A stretch of 64,000 nt of DNA, taken from Aphrophora alni (lineage: Eukaryota > Arthropoda > Insecta > Hemiptera > Aphrophoridae). The first letter of the stretch is position 1. Each line of letters begins with the position of its first letter. The position numbers and the translations under genes were made by a program. Of this stretch, positions 1-12,966 are shown in pieces. Where the stretch lies: assembly GCA_963513935.1 (NCBI GenBank), contig OY740768.1, positions 41,348,368 through 41,412,367 on the forward strand, written 5' to 3'. Under the pieces are notes generated by a model. That model saw only the letters and a list, made by a program, of their open reading frames with translations, was not told the DNA's origin and did not search any database.

Positions 1-81
1 ATATCAATATTGAAGAAATGAAACAAATCAATCAAACAAAATATTTAGGGAGAATTATAAACAAAGTATATTTTCTTGTTT

Positions 82-258
82 TTTAAAGGCGGAAACCTAG
101 CAAAAAGAAGGAAATGAAAATAAAGAACACAAAATAAAAAACCCCTATCTCTTCAATACTCTAGAGTTGGCCAAGAGAGAGGAAAGATGAAAGAAAGATA
201 GATCTAATCCAAACTACTTAAAAAAAGTGTAAATCCAGCTATACACTCGTACACCCAG
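82..258 (-). repeat. Interspersed ~240-bp repeat family, copy 1 (diverged)
   Basis: Aligns by eye to the reverse strand of the family described at 60080-60320. It opens with TTTAAAGGCGGAAACC, followed by the AAGAACACAAAATAAA stretch, the AATACTCTA core, GATCTAATCC, and GTGTAAATCCAGCTA near its right end. Parts of the middle are shortened. No coding potential is seen. Confidence 0.7.
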
Positions 259-3200
259 AAGTAAATAAAATAAAAGGCATTGGAGAAAAGGAGATAAAAA
301 ATCGAATTGAATAGAAACGATATTGAATCATGTTAAAATTTACTATGTGGGCTGGGCAGATTTTGAAGAGGCACAAAAAAAAATGTGTTTGTTAAAATAT
401 GTTTGTTGAATCTGTCTTAAAATATGGATCATCAGAAATTTTTTTTTTCTGATTTTGTTCTCTTTTTTTATTCATAAGATATAGCCTAACATGATTAATA
501 ATAACACTCAATAAAATAATAATAGTACCATAAAACATGGGTGTTCTAGGCAATTATCAAGAAATAATGGTTTTTTATATTAAGCTGGGTTATTCTTTGA
601 CATATAACATAATGGAAGATAGCACCAGTTTTTAATGTTTAAAATTAAAAAGACAAAACTTTTGTAAATTTGTTTTTAATCGAAGGTTTTGGAGATATTC
701 AAAATTCTAAAATTTAAAAGGCCGCATTTTAAAAAGTACAAAATTAAATTTTGGTTTTTGTATACTAGTAAAATATTACATACACACAGTGCATACCAAA
801 TGTGAAGTTAATATCTTACTTTATTCAAAGTTATAAATTTGTTTTTAAAAACACACAAACTGACCGACAGATGGAAGTGAAGTATTTTAGGATCCGCCAT
901 TACTGAAACTTTGAAAAAAAAAATTGATACCATGAATCCATTATGGAATTAATAATCACTGTATATACTTTTTTTTTATTTGTTCAATACCATCTGGATC
1001 GTGCGGCCTCCACTAAAGGCAGATTTGAATACGTTGTAATAATTTTCAATTCTCTTTTACAAAACACATACGACCATACACTAGAGCAGGACAAAATGAA
1101 CGAATGATTTGATTTACAAATATTGTGTACGATAAGGTCCGTTGTGTTGATTACACAAAAGCCTCGGTTTTACAAATGGTTGTGAGGATGGATACATAAC
1201 AGTGCCTCACATAATTTGTTAAGTTCACTAACTATACGATCGTTTCCAATACTTGGATCATTAATCAATACTAGCCAATGATAGCCGGGTATGTATTCCG
1301 CACAATAGATTTGCTTTTATTATTATCCAGCTATTCTTTCGGTTGTAAATCAGTTGAAACTGTCTGGCGTTATAAATAACAGAAAGAACTATGACACTTT
1401 ATAGACTGCCATTTTGTTTGCATAACTGTATTTTTAGCGGGGTGTTTATAACGGCGGGAAAAATACATTATGAGCGGGTTAATACGCCCTGTATTGGATA
1501 AATCATTAAGTTATTGTTAGGTTACAATTTTAATGTTGTTTTATTATTGAGCTGTGTTTTGTTCTATTAGACCTCAGGGTGGGACAAAATAATGCTGATT
1601 TTCCCGTATGTTTGATTTAAAAGGTTTTTTAATGTAGGAATTTATTAACGAACGATCTGGTTATTTAATTAGGCAATTGTTATAATGAACTTAAGGTATC
1701 AAACAATAATTTGAAACCTTTAAATTTAATAGCTTCTCTTTCCAATGTCGTGGAAAAAACAGAATAATTGGTAGTATATAAATTAACATTTTTAATTTGC
1801 TTTGGAATAAGAACCGCTAATAAGGTTTATTTTGTTATACATAATATAAGATAATAAACACTGTATTGTCAATTTACGCACACATATGTAGCAAGGTTGG
1901 AGTACACATTTGATTTGTCATATTTTAAACATGTAGTTCAGTATAAACATACATTTTGCACGAATTTAAAACAATTCCTTTACAGCTTCAAACTCTTCAA
2001 CAGAATAAATACCTATTAAGCCAGGTAACTATGTAAACATCTTTAAATCAGCAAAAGATTTTTTTCCAAATATTACGGCAGTTTTTTGTACAAGTTAAAA
2101 CCAGGGTAGTGTGCAACGAGTTCAAATATTTTAAGTCTATGAATTGCGTACTGAAGTAATTCTTCCCCATCACTTAGGCCTACTACTTTTAAAAACTTTG
2201 AAGAGTTGGTACTTGAAATAGTTTCTGAAAAAGATACGGAAATTTTATTTCTTAATTGTTTGGAACTGGAATGAATTAATTATGTTTTGGTTGTATACCA
2301 TTTTTGACCATTTAAAGAAAACTAATTTTCTTACATTATTAATCCTGATGTCATAGAATTATATATATCTAGAATATTTTTCCCAAAATGTAAAAGATAA
2401 CATCAATAAAAGTTAAAGTGGTATAATCAGCAAATAGTACAGCTTTTATTTTCCTAATATTAAAATAATAGTGAAGGAAATATTGTGCACTTTTCTTGGG
2501 TTAATTTCCCAAGATGAATATATAGGCAAAAGTTATCTTTGTCTACAGCGGCCCAGTTTGATTGTAGCCTGTCATTTGACTTTCCACGTATGTTTACAAG
2601 AAGTGAATGGTGATCACATGAAATGTTTTAAAGAGTCCACACACCACAGATGCCTTAAGACATCTTCCGTCAATGGACCATCTTAAACCCAATTTACTCA
2701 CTTTCAAAACCCAAATTGCCAATTTGTCAAAATTTTATATGTATTTATTCTTTTAAAAAAATTCAGGAAGTTTGTATTCAAATTAATGTCAGTTCTCTGA
2801 GGGTACTGGAGATCTCCTTTTTAAATATTAGTTTCGTGAGAGTACATTTACGTTTTTTTCAGATAGATTACCTTTTCAACATACAAATAGTAACTATGTG
2901 GGGGTGTTTTAAGGTCTACCAACAAGAATATTTGGTTTTCAATCTTATACGAAAGGAGACCGCACAATTTGACTTAAGTAGCCTACTTTAAAATTTCTAT
3001 ATGTAGATATAATTTTTATACACAATATATATGTACCGTTGTTTTTCATTAATATTAGTTAAAACGATAATAAGGGATTGGATATCGTTCATGATTTCCT
3101 TCACGGATAATGAAATTTCAGCGGGGTTGATAAAATGTTGATGCAAGTTTCCATAATATCCCAAATTTTATACAAATCTGTACCAGGATTTGTGAAGTGT

Positions 3201-4151
3201 AATCATACCTTCCTAAAGAACTTATCATGTCCTCCTATCCTTCCCTTATGGACCACAACCAAAAGTGTCGTTAAGGAGGTATTTCTGCTCACAACCGTTT
3301 CACACTTTAGTAATTTCTCAAATCGCTCCAGATTAAATTCTCATTATCAATTATGCATCCAACTACGTCATAAATTAAAATTGTCTGCAAGCAGTAAATA
3401 CTTTGATGAGAAAGGACTTCAATTTCATATTGAAAGTTTACCGACTTTGACTTCAATATTAATATAATTTAGATCACCTAATTGTAAAAAAACTATTATA
3501 GATTCATGAAGGACATAGGTAAAGAGGAAACACCGAAAATCCTTTTCAAACGCCGGTAATTTAAAAAAAAATGAATCATTTTGAGCAACTATCTAACATT
3601 TAAAGAATATTCCGTCTACAAGTACTATTATTACTAATGTTCAAGTTACGGTTGTAAAGATTTTTGTTTTTAGTTATAACTTTTATACATTTTTATAGTA
3701 GCCTACACAATCTTCAATGAACACTGTAGTTAAACACACCATATTAATTGAAAATTCCCTTAACCACAACTAGAAATACGAAACTAAAAACACAATATTT
3801 GAAATAATTATTATTTAGGATATTCCCTGAAAATTGTTTGATGTAACTTTCAAAAACATAGTTAACATCATCAGAAGGTTCTACAGATAAAGTTTTAATA
3901 ATAATATTTAGAGTAAAAAAGGTTTCATCATCATTGGAAGGAGATTTTAAAGAACAACCAACTACAGTTAAATACTTGTCCTAGAAAGCTATTTGTTTTT
4001 AATTTGTGAACAGATTTGTAAACGGTAGTTTATACCGATATTAGGTGAAATGATGTCAGTATGTTGCTTTTGATTAACCTTGAAAATTATACTACAGTAC
4101 ATATTGATAAACATTAGATTTATTGTTTTCTCAATCTCCTCAAGGGACCTG
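259..4151. other. AT-rich non-coding stretch upstream of the NOT-family gene
   Basis: No convincing exon is seen on either strand; the open frames present (for example about 3135-3467 on +) resemble no protein I recognise. The part at about 640-920 has transposon-relic phrasing (for example GGATCCGCCAT near 890). The part at about 1220-1600 is less AT-skewed, carries several TTTAT/ATAAA and ATTA-type sites, and could be regulatory, but nothing in it is diagnostic. Confidence 0.5.
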
Positions 4152-4390
4152 TGTAGTGAGTACAAGTGTGGCAATCTCGCGGTATCCTAACTGGACCTAC
4201 AGCTTTCTTCATGTAGTCTTGGGTTAGATCTCTCTCGTTCATCTTTTCTATTATATCTTTCATGACCAACTTTGTTTTATTTCGACCCTGGCGCTATTAG
4301 AGTAATCGAGGGCCACAGTTTTCTATTTTATTCTCTTTTCTTCTTCTCTTTTTAAGGTGAGGTTGACTGCGAGTTTTTGTGCCTTTTAAC
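4152..4390 (+). repeat. Interspersed ~240-bp repeat family, copy 2
   Basis: Near full length and in forward orientation. Starts TGTAGTGAGTAC, then GCAATCTCGCGGTATCC, GTAGTCTTGGGTTAGATC, CGACCCTGGCGCTATTAGAG, and ends with the degenerate GGTGAGGTTGACTGCGAG segment. It matches copies at 36971, 59831 and 60080. Confidence 0.8.
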
Positions 4391-4619
4391 GAAAAAAAAT
4401 TATAAAAATTTCTTTTAACTTTGAGACGAGCAGATTACCAAAATTGCATTTAGCCTAAATTAATATTTCTCTCTTTTGTACTAATTTTTTCAATATTCAT
4501 TTAGTAAATAGAAAACAGTTTTTAAAAATAATGAAATTTTTTTTTACGGAAACCAAATTTTTCTGTACTAAAATTAAAACCTCAACTGAATATTACATTT
4601 CAATATCATAACCACATAA

Positions 4620-5095
4620 AATAATAGCGCACGCAAACCACCGAGCGGTAGCGAGCCAACAACAATGTAGTGAGTTCTACTGACGTACAAATCTCACACA
4701 TGACTGCCTTTCATTATAATTCTCTGCGGAATCAATAATTAATTACCGACTTGTATATATGTAATGTAATGTAATGGCCAATAAGCAAACACAACCGCTA
4801 TTCTTGTGTCTGCGGTGGGGTTGCTCGCCACCAACCACCCGAGCTCTTATTAACAAAAGGGTGAATCCATCTGGCAAGCCTAATGGTGTGTTATTGATGC
4901 TATATCAAAGCGAAAACAAAAACAAATCCATATTTTACACGTCGCCTAACTGAATCATCTCTTATTGTCGTGTCAGATAAATTAAACTAATTGAATAATC
5001 AACAGCAACAGCTGACCGATTCGCGACATTTTGACAGCTAATATTTTAATGATTGTCATAAATTAAACTCACCGTGTTCGATGTCATGTAAAGGG
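4620..5095. promoter_or_regulatory. Candidate conserved non-coding or enhancer-like block
   Basis: GC content is visibly higher than in the flanks and there is no open frame. It contains AATAATTAATTACCGAC near 4733, GTAATGTAATGTAATGG near 4762, CAGCAACAGCTG near 5003, and several TAAT/ATTA homeodomain-type cores, about 2.3 kb upstream of the first visible exon of a homeobox gene. Calling it regulatory is inference from composition and location only. Confidence 0.25.
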
Positions 5096-7121
5096 TCTTG
5101 TGATTTCGACTTGATGAGTATGGAGCGTTCTTATTACAAGGTCGACTATTTTAAAAAATATCGAATTTAATTACTTTTTCGTTATCTGTATCTGGTTTAA
5201 TTTTATTTCCTTAAATAGTGACACGGAAAGTTAATTGCGGATGAAGAATTGTTTGTTAAAAATCTGATGGTAATTTTAAATTGACTTATTTTTGAACAAG
5301 TGGCCAAGTAATTTCTTAACTGTTTACTAAACGGTTTCTCAAACATACAAAATGTAAATAATCAGTTTAGCTTGTTAACACGCAATAGCTATTTAATAGT
5401 CAATTAACGTGGTAGTTATTATATATTTATCGCATTTTTCTGGTTCTATACCTATAATTACACTTCACAAAACTCTTTCTAGAAAACATTCTCTGCTGTT
5501 TTTGTTTCTTCGAAAAAAACATTTGCAAAATGAATTAATTATTATTTAACTGTTTTTAAAACGTTTTTGATGATTTCCATTTTACTTTCTTCATGAACAA
5601 ATTCCTAATTAATGTCTTAACTCTTATGTCAACAGTTTCTTCATCACATAAAGACTCTGTTAATTCAATTTTCAGAGCACGAAACTGTTCTTAGTAACAG
5701 TCACTTATATAAACAATAGTTTTGTTAATTTTTCCTGAATTTACACTTCAAAGGCTATCTCAGTGAGTAAAAATAATCCCAAAATTAATTGTTGTTTAGC
5801 TATGATGAATTGCCGATGGATAATTATTTATCAAATGTGACTTGGTGATTTAAAATCTACTTAATGACCAAGTTTCCACTTAATTTATAACTTTTTTTTT
5901 TAATGTCTTTAAACAGTTTTTCAATAATTTCACGATCATTTATATATACAGTGTGAGATCTTTTTCGTACTTACTATTTTATACTTGGTTTTTACACTTT
6001 GAAGAACATCTTAAAGAATTACATGCTTTAAAAAAAACTAACATGTTTTGCTATTTTAAAAAGACTAACACAATAAAATACTATGATGATTTTAAATTTT
6101 CTTATCATAACCAAGATACTATTTAATTTCTTACTGTTATTTGCTCTTTCTATTATTTAAAGGATCTGGTGACCTTGACTTGAAACAGTGGATCTTGCTC
6201 CTTGTTGAAGTACTTCCACCTAAGAACTCCGGATACCATTTAAGTTCTTAACGGAATTTTCTTTTCGCTTATCGATTCTTTCTAAGTTATATATTGTTTT
6301 ATACTTAGAAATACCTCTTAGTGAACTCTGATTAAGTTGTGTGTTGTAGATAAACATTTACTTTTTCGTTTTAAGGAAGGTGGGGTGGAGCTCTGGTTCC
6401 CCGGTCGCTAGATAGCATCGTACCCACTTTTTACTTAAACCTCAAAAGACAGAAGGTATAAAGGGTAGAAAATTGAGATGAACAATGAGTGGTCTCAAAA
6501 CAAAGGAGAACGCAGTAACAGAATTTCTTTTTCTTGTTTAATTAAATTTGATATACTCTCCTTCAGTAGTCTAGTGAGACTATTCCCGACTGGTTGGTAT
6601 GCCTCTCATAAACGTCTGGTTACCCGGCCTATATCTTACTTCAGGACCTTTCTTCATAGATACTATGAGACTCAGAGAAAGTCCCAGAATGATATGCCTC
6701 CGGTCTGTCAAGGGTTGCACATTATCTAAGCAGCAATAAGACTTCTTTAGTTTATTGTAATATAACAACTGTTTACTTCTCCCAATCTTTACTAATATAA
6801 AAATAAACACGATAATCCCGCTGGGGGGGGGGATCAATTTTACTTCCTTCATAATCAAGCGACCCCTTAATTACTTAATTAATTGTTGTCAACAGTTTTT
6901 TTTATTTCCGTGTATCTTAGATTAGACATCATTTTAAAAAATGAAAAAGAAAAAATATCCATAATAGAAACATCACATTTAATTATTATACAAATAATGA
7001 TACGTAAATTTCTAAATATATACTCCTTAAATAAATATAAAGTACTATTTCGAAATTTAATCAATTATTCAGATATTTTCTCTAAAACTACGTTACATCT
7101 TTTGTTTACTATCTCTTTCAG
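5096..7121. other. AT-rich sequence leading to the exon 7122 splice acceptor
   Basis: Probably intron of the NOT-family gene, because the exon at 7122 begins in phase 1 and needs an upstream donor. It ends in a good acceptor (pyrimidine-rich TTTTGTTTACTATCTCTTTCAG, last 20 bases ending at 7121). A run of ten G lies at 6823-6832. The overlapping open frames at 6478-6858 on both strands look random. No exon is recognised. Confidence 0.5.
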
Positions 7122-7300
7122 GTGAAAAATCGGCAGATTGTGTCAACGGCAGTAAAAAAGTAGGAAAATCAAAAAGGGTAAGGACAATCTTCACACCAGA
7201 ACAGCTTGAGAGGCTAGAAGCAGAGTTCGAACGTCAGCAGTATATGGTCGGACCTGAAAGATTATATCTGGCGCATGCGCTTCAACTAACAGAAGCACAG
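7122..7300 (+). CDS. Noto: NOT-family homeobox protein, exon with homeodomain residues 1-44
   Basis: Internal exon of a sequence-specific, DNA-binding nuclear transcription factor. After an acceptor AG at 7120-7121 the frame is entered in phase 1 (two bases, then GAA AAA TCG) and stays open for 59 codons. The homeodomain begins at Ser1 (7169) with [19 protein letters not shown], followed by [12 protein letters not shown] and LTEAQ. The canonical positions Arg5, Leu16, Phe20 and Tyr25 are present. The exon stops exactly after Gln44 at a donor CAG|GTTAGT (7301). The helix-1 segment and YMVG at 25-28 are, from knowledge of the family, those of NOT proteins (vertebrate Not/Noto, Drosophila CG18599) rather than EMX or VAX. 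A short basic tract (SKKVGKSKR) precedes the homeodomain. Upstream coding sequence, where NOT proteins usually carry an eh1-like repressor motif, was not found. Confidence 0.93.
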
Positions 7301-10300
7301 GTTAGTAGATGTTCAGAAATCGCATTGTTTGTAGTGTTTAACTAACTTGCAGTTATATCTGATGTATCCTCGAAATACAAACTTATAGAAAAGTCAGTTA
7401 CATTTGCAATTAATAACGGGTTAAAACGCTCATAGAATGTCATTTAAACTGTCTATTGCTCGGTTATAAAATACCCAAAATAAATGTCCTGGTTGTAATC
7501 TTATATTCAGATTATACTAAGGACTCTTCTTTGCTATTAATCGAAGTATCCTTAGGATTTAATAACCATTGTACAAACAAAGCAGGTGTTTTAGTAAACG
7601 AGGCAGAAGGTAGGAATTTTGGAATGAAGGTGTCATTACTGCGTAGGAAAGATGTCAAATGTTATTCTAAAAGAAATAACATCGAAAATACATAAATGAG
7701 ATCCTTTCTTCATAATCACGAAAGTTACATACAGTATATTAATGTTCAGGTGCATCTTTTGTTTCCAATGTTCAGGTGCAGCTTTGTTGCCACTTTGCAT
7801 AATGATTTTTTCAAAACTAATAGGCGATTGATAAAATTTCCTTCAAACAAACTTTTCACCTCAGAAATTAAATATATTTTATGTATTTTAACAAAGAGAT
7901 ATCCAGGTCTGCTAAAATAGTGTAACAGTTTTTCAAGTATTTCATTATTATCATGATATTATTAACGCAATTAAAGATCTTTTTTTCTTTCTTTTTTTTA
8001 AGCACCATTTTACTATCCTTTTTTTAGATAATTTCTATACAACCAAAATAGTTAAATCAATATACGTCGTTTATTTAATATTTTGTTCATTATGAGTTCT
8101 AGTTTTGGATTAGTGTTTTTCAGATAATTTTACATGAACAATCGTTTAAATAACTAATGTAGATTAGAATAGACGATATGAGTCACTATATTATTTTCTT
8201 AGATATTACGCGATTTGCATTAAATGAATATGTAACCTTTTTTAAAGTTTCAATTTTGAAATTGCAATTTTATTGAAATTCAACTTTGTTCTATATTTCA
8301 AGATACTGAATTCAAATACGCGTAGATTTTTTACATAATTAGATCTCCAAACACAAAATCAAGACCAAAGGCAGACCTGCATAAGTAATTTCTTTATATA
8401 ATCTAGGCCAGAATAGAGACATTTGTCCTCAGTATGGAGTTTATTTTATAAATTTTCCTTCTATAAGTACAGTAAGGTACAAGGTTGTATGCGAATATTG
8501 CAAGTGTATTTGATATTAACAGATCTGACATTGCAATTCCACCGCCAAATTCTGATATTAACAGATGTAGTTTATTCGTATTTTTAGTGTAAATTTACCT
8601 CATGTCACACTTTCCACATAGTTAAAGTATTTATTTTTTTGTTTCGTATTCTGATGCATTTATTGATCGCATTTAAAGGACGGATAACAATGTCTTTTAC
8701 TGCATCTTCAGGCGTTTTCAGAGTAGTAATCTAAGACCTTTATTTTCACTTTTTCCACAAATATTTATGTCATTTAGTTTTCAAATAACCTGCTTTTTAA
8801 ATAGTAGATAATTTTAATATATTTCTTGAAATTCGCAGTCCATGTAGATATTAAATTATACGATTTAGATAGACTGTAGGTGGACAATTGACAGTTGAGT
8901 TAAGTTAACGTTCAGAAATACTCAACACTGTTTTATCGTAAGAAAGACGCTATTTTATTTATATACTATAGTGAGTCAGTCTATTTTTTTATTGAATTGA
9001 AGACTTTTGATTTTAGGATAACTTTTTCTTCTTTTGATGAATTTATTTTTATAACTGTTCCTTTCTTTTTGATTTAATTAAATGAATCAATTAAAGCTTT
9101 ATTAACAGCAAACCCTGTTTACTCTATTTAATTCGCTCATCCAAACTTAACCTTGATTATGGTTCATTGTTATGGTTTCCACACTACAGTACTAAGAATG
9201 GTAAAACATTTATAGAATATAAAAGCTTTTTTATAAATACTTATACTTTAAAACTTCTAACTATCTTGACAATATTAAATACAATGACTTAATGGAGGAA
9301 TTTTGTGTTGAAAATACTCTGGAGTAGAGACATACTTTGTTGGTAGTCGCATACTTTGTTAAATCGGTGAAGTGCAAAGTACAAGATCCTTCTGATTTCC
9401 TTTGTTGGAAGGATGACAATCTTTCTCCATGAATTCAGTCCAATTTAGTCCAGTAACACATAGTAAATAAGGCATTACAATTATTATTGTTGTGTAAAAG
9501 ACTTGGATATTTTGTATTCATTTTATAGACGGATAGTATTATGAAAAATGATTTTGTCTCTTTATAATGTTTCATAACATAAAGTACTATTATTTAGTTG
9601 TTTGGTTATTTTGTAAATTTCATATTTATTTGGTTTTTATTTGTATCCACGTTTTTCTCCTTACTTTAATACCATTATTATTTTTGTAATTTAATGTTCA
9701 AAAATAATTTCCTTATTTATCTATATGCAAATCTACATGTAAAAGGATGTCTTGTTATTTACATTTTATTCTTTAAGTTTATGTCGCCTATATTTGTATT
9801 CATTCATTGTTTAATTTTCTAATGATGCGCAGTTGATGCCGGTGCGCAAACTCATTTGCAATAGTATTTATTTATGTGAATTTTCACTCTTAAAGGAGAT
9901 TATTATTTTTAGGAACAAGAATATAATATTTGCTTAAATTTATGTTTAATAAATTGACACCAGGTGTCAAAAAAGTCATGTTTAAATAACTTTTAAACTT
10001 TAAAAGGTAGAAAGCTCTAATTTTAGAAATGTTTTTGGTGTAAAAACACAATTTTGCATTATAAGGTAAATTTAATACCACCCCAAAAGCAACTCAAAAT
10101 TTTCAAATCTAAAATTCCATCGAGTCCCTCAATTTAAAGATCTTGTTTAACTGAAAATAACAACGCCAACTAGAGGTCGCTTACTCCAATCTAAAATGGC
10201 GGATGTATACGAAAATGTAATTTTGTACTATCTGTCTAATTAAGACTAATCGATTGAGATGATTTTACGGTAAAGTCTTTTTAAATTATCCGAAATGATC

Positions 10301-11698
10301 TCAATATGTTGAAAATTTAATTGTTTAATTATTTCTATTGCCTTTGACAGAATTATATTGTGTAGCTTGTGTCATGTTTTTTACATTCTAAGATAAAATA
10401 ACAGTTTACAAATATATCACAACAATATTATGTAATAGCAATACAAAAATAATAAAATACATAACACACTACCTGAACATTTAAACAGTAATCACAAAAA
10501 CATTTGTTATTGTTCATAAATAACGTTATTTTTGGTTGATTTTAATGAAATTAATATTATGAATGTTTTTAAGGCACTGTAATTGAAATTAATTTTTATG
10601 TAGTTGGTTATTTAATCCATAAAATTCCCAATATAATATTACAACGTTTATACTTTTTATTTCAATCTATTTAAACGACATGTAGTATTTTATTTTTTTA
10701 AAGATTTTTAAGGTTGAAATTTTACATCGATGGTCCCTAATATTTTAAATTAAAATAAAAATCTGAAATTTATTAACTTTCGAAGCACGTTTCTCCTTTT
10801 ACGCATTGTCAATATATTGTATCTCATACTAACCGAGGTCAGAGTCCGAATTAGACAAACAAGGGAAGAGATTACACCCTCCTCCCTGTAAGGAACGGAA
10901 TCATACTATGTCGTACATGATAACAATTGGAAGAAATCGAGTTGCTTTTGAGCACACGACTCCATTTTTTTAAGGAATACATTCAGACAATGAGAGTAAA
11001 AGTCTGTTACGAAATTGTTAATGAAAGAGATCTAAATACTGCGTTTGAATATTTTAAATCACTTTGAATCAAACTTTTCACGAAAAAAGCCTCAGAATTA
11101 TTGAAATAATATATTCGGTCATTTGTCATCATTTGATTTATGTAGAAAACAACAAATAACGTTTCAAGAGTATGGATCAGCTCTGGATTGTCAACTGAAA
11201 AACTTAGAACTAGACAATTATGAAAAAGGTCAACATAGTTAAATAATCCGAGACTGATCTAACCCAGAACTGCATACTAACATATAAAATAGCAAACATC
11301 AAGTTGAACTGAAATCATAAAATTGTCAATAAATTAGAAAGGGGTTAAATGCCAACGGGGTAGTTATCTAACGGTATCTTAGATAGAGTTAGTTAACATT
11401 TTGTTTTTGTTGACAGTGTATTGCTAATTCTTGTGTTAGTGTTTAGATCAATCCTGTCTTAGATTGATAGTTTCCAAAATAGTTCGAGGTTACAACATTG
11501 GTCCTTTTCATGTTTGTCATATTCTAAGTTTTTTACTTGATAACGAAGTTAATAAATATTCTCGAAACGTCGTGTATTATTTTTTATATACAGAAATGAA
11601 GGCAAATGTCTGAATAAACTTTATCAGTAATAAAACAATTCATCGGTATCAAATAACTTAAGAGACTCGGAATGATGTATTTGTTTTTCGTATTACAG
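7301..11698 (+). other. Phase-0 intron interrupting the homeodomain between residues 44 and 45
   Basis: 4398 bp from GTTAGTAG to TTTCGTATTACAG. It is AT-rich and shows no nested gene. The open frames at 7456-7695 and 7696-7920 show no recognisable protein. About 10,080-10,230 has transposon-relic wording (AAAATGGCGGATGTATACG). The 44/45 intron position is known in many homeobox genes and supports the two-exon join. Confidence 0.85.
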
Positions 11699-11893
11699 GT
11701 AAAAGTTTGGTTTCAAAACAGAAGAATAAAATGGCGGAAACAACATCTAGAAATGCAGCAGCAACGATTAGCAGCGATCAAACAACAGCAACAACAAATT
11801 CAGATGCATCATCATCATCAACGTGAAATGGAAAGTGATGCAGAAAGCAGTAGTGTGGAGGAAAATCACCATTTCATGGCTACATCGGAGTAA
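11699..11893 (+). CDS. Noto: NOT-family homeobox protein, last exon (recognition helix and C-terminus)
   Basis: Starts directly after the acceptor AG at 11697-11698 in phase 0 and gives 64 residues before TAA at 11891-11893. VKVWFQNRRIKWRKQH is homeodomain residues 45-60 with Trp48, Phe49, Gln50, Asn51 and Arg53 intact. Gln50 predicts the usual TAATTG/TAATTA-type preference, and the IKWRKQ ending is typical of NOT. The tail is low complexity: Gln-rich (QQQQQ), a four-His run, then an acidic/serine patch (ESDAESSSVEE) and the end HHFMATSE. The in-frame ATG at 11675 (encoding MYLFFVLQ) just upstream is intronic and should not be taken as a start. The exon reads without a break, so the gene looks intact here. 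Confidence 0.93.
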   Translation, partial: VKVWFQNRRIKWRKQHLEMQQQRLAAIKQQQQQIQMHHHHQREMESDAESSSVEENHHFMATSE

Positions 11894-12491
11894 AGTGATG
11901 TTATTGTAACAAACGTATTGTGAGGTTATTTACGAGAAACAAGATGAATACTGGTTATAGAAGTGAATATTTAGAATAGATGTAATGCTATAGAGGGAAC
12001 TGGTGAAATTTTTTGATATTGTGCGAGTTAAACTTTAAAGTATTACTGTCATTTTAAAGAAAGATTTATAATTCGTTTACAAGGAATAAACAGTTTGGTG
12101 TTTTAATGCTGCAACCCGGTGCAAACTCTATAGCCATTTCCTTTATCTTTAAGCCATGTAAATGTGTTGTAATATAATAATGGTTTATTAATGTAGATAT
12201 AATGAAGCTAGTCTTTAGAAATAATTTTAGTGTTTTCAAAACAGAGAATTAAATTAATCCGAATTTCAAATATATTGTGTAAGATGTGAAAGTTACTCCT
12301 TTTCACTCTCTCTTTGCTGTGATTAGTTTTAATTTTATATTAAATTTTAGGTTATTTATTATCACAAAGTTAGACCTGAAACATTTATACAGGTAAAAGT
12401 TTAAGTATATATGTAATATTGTATTCTTTATGTATTATAGTTCGCATATACATGTTATACCTACATAATGTCACATACAAATTTAAATAAA
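11894..12491 (+). other. Probable 3' UTR of the NOT-family gene
   Basis: AT-rich sequence after the stop codon with AATAAA at 12085-12090 and again at 12486-12491. Either could be the polyadenylation signal; which is used cannot be told from the sequence. Confidence 0.5.
12486..12491 (+). promoter_or_regulatory. Candidate polyadenylation signal
   Basis: AATAAA about 0.6 kb after the homeobox stop codon. A nearer AATAAA at 12085-12090 is an alternative. Hexamers of this kind are common by chance in DNA this AT-rich. Confidence 0.3.
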
Positions 12492-12966
12492 CATAGCTGC
12501 CCATGTAAATAATTTGTAGAATTTGTACTTATTACAAATTATCTGTCAAATCGTACAACAATCATTGCTAATGTTAGACCAAGATAGAAATTAAAACCTA
12601 AAATTAGAGTAAAATCATTTTGGAGTAATAGAAATTTTAAAAAATTGTAAATTAATATTAGCTAACCTATTAAGTTTGGAAAATTGACTTATCGTATTAG
12701 AAAGAAATCAAGTAGAAATATTAAATTATTCCAGTTATTTAAGAAAAAATAACGAAGAAAAATACAAGTTTTTTAATACTCCTCAAATAATAAATTCCTT
12801 CATGACCGGAAGATGGCGTTTACTTATTTTTGAAAAACCTAATATAGGGTTTTGAAAAATTGCCGTTTTATAACATTTATGAAAATTTGTTTTCTAAAAA
12901 TTTGTCGGGAGTAAAATTTTCTATAACCATCAACTATTAAGGTAACAGTTTCTTTTCCCGCTTTTT
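12492..12966. other. No feature seen
   Basis: AT-rich; short phrase ATGACCGGAAGATGGCG near 12802 may be a transposon relic. Confidence 0.4.

Noticed and set aside
11672..11698. Possible start codon just upstream of the last homeobox exon
   Set aside because: The segment is intronic and ends in a proper acceptor; the homeodomain needs the upstream exon to be complete.
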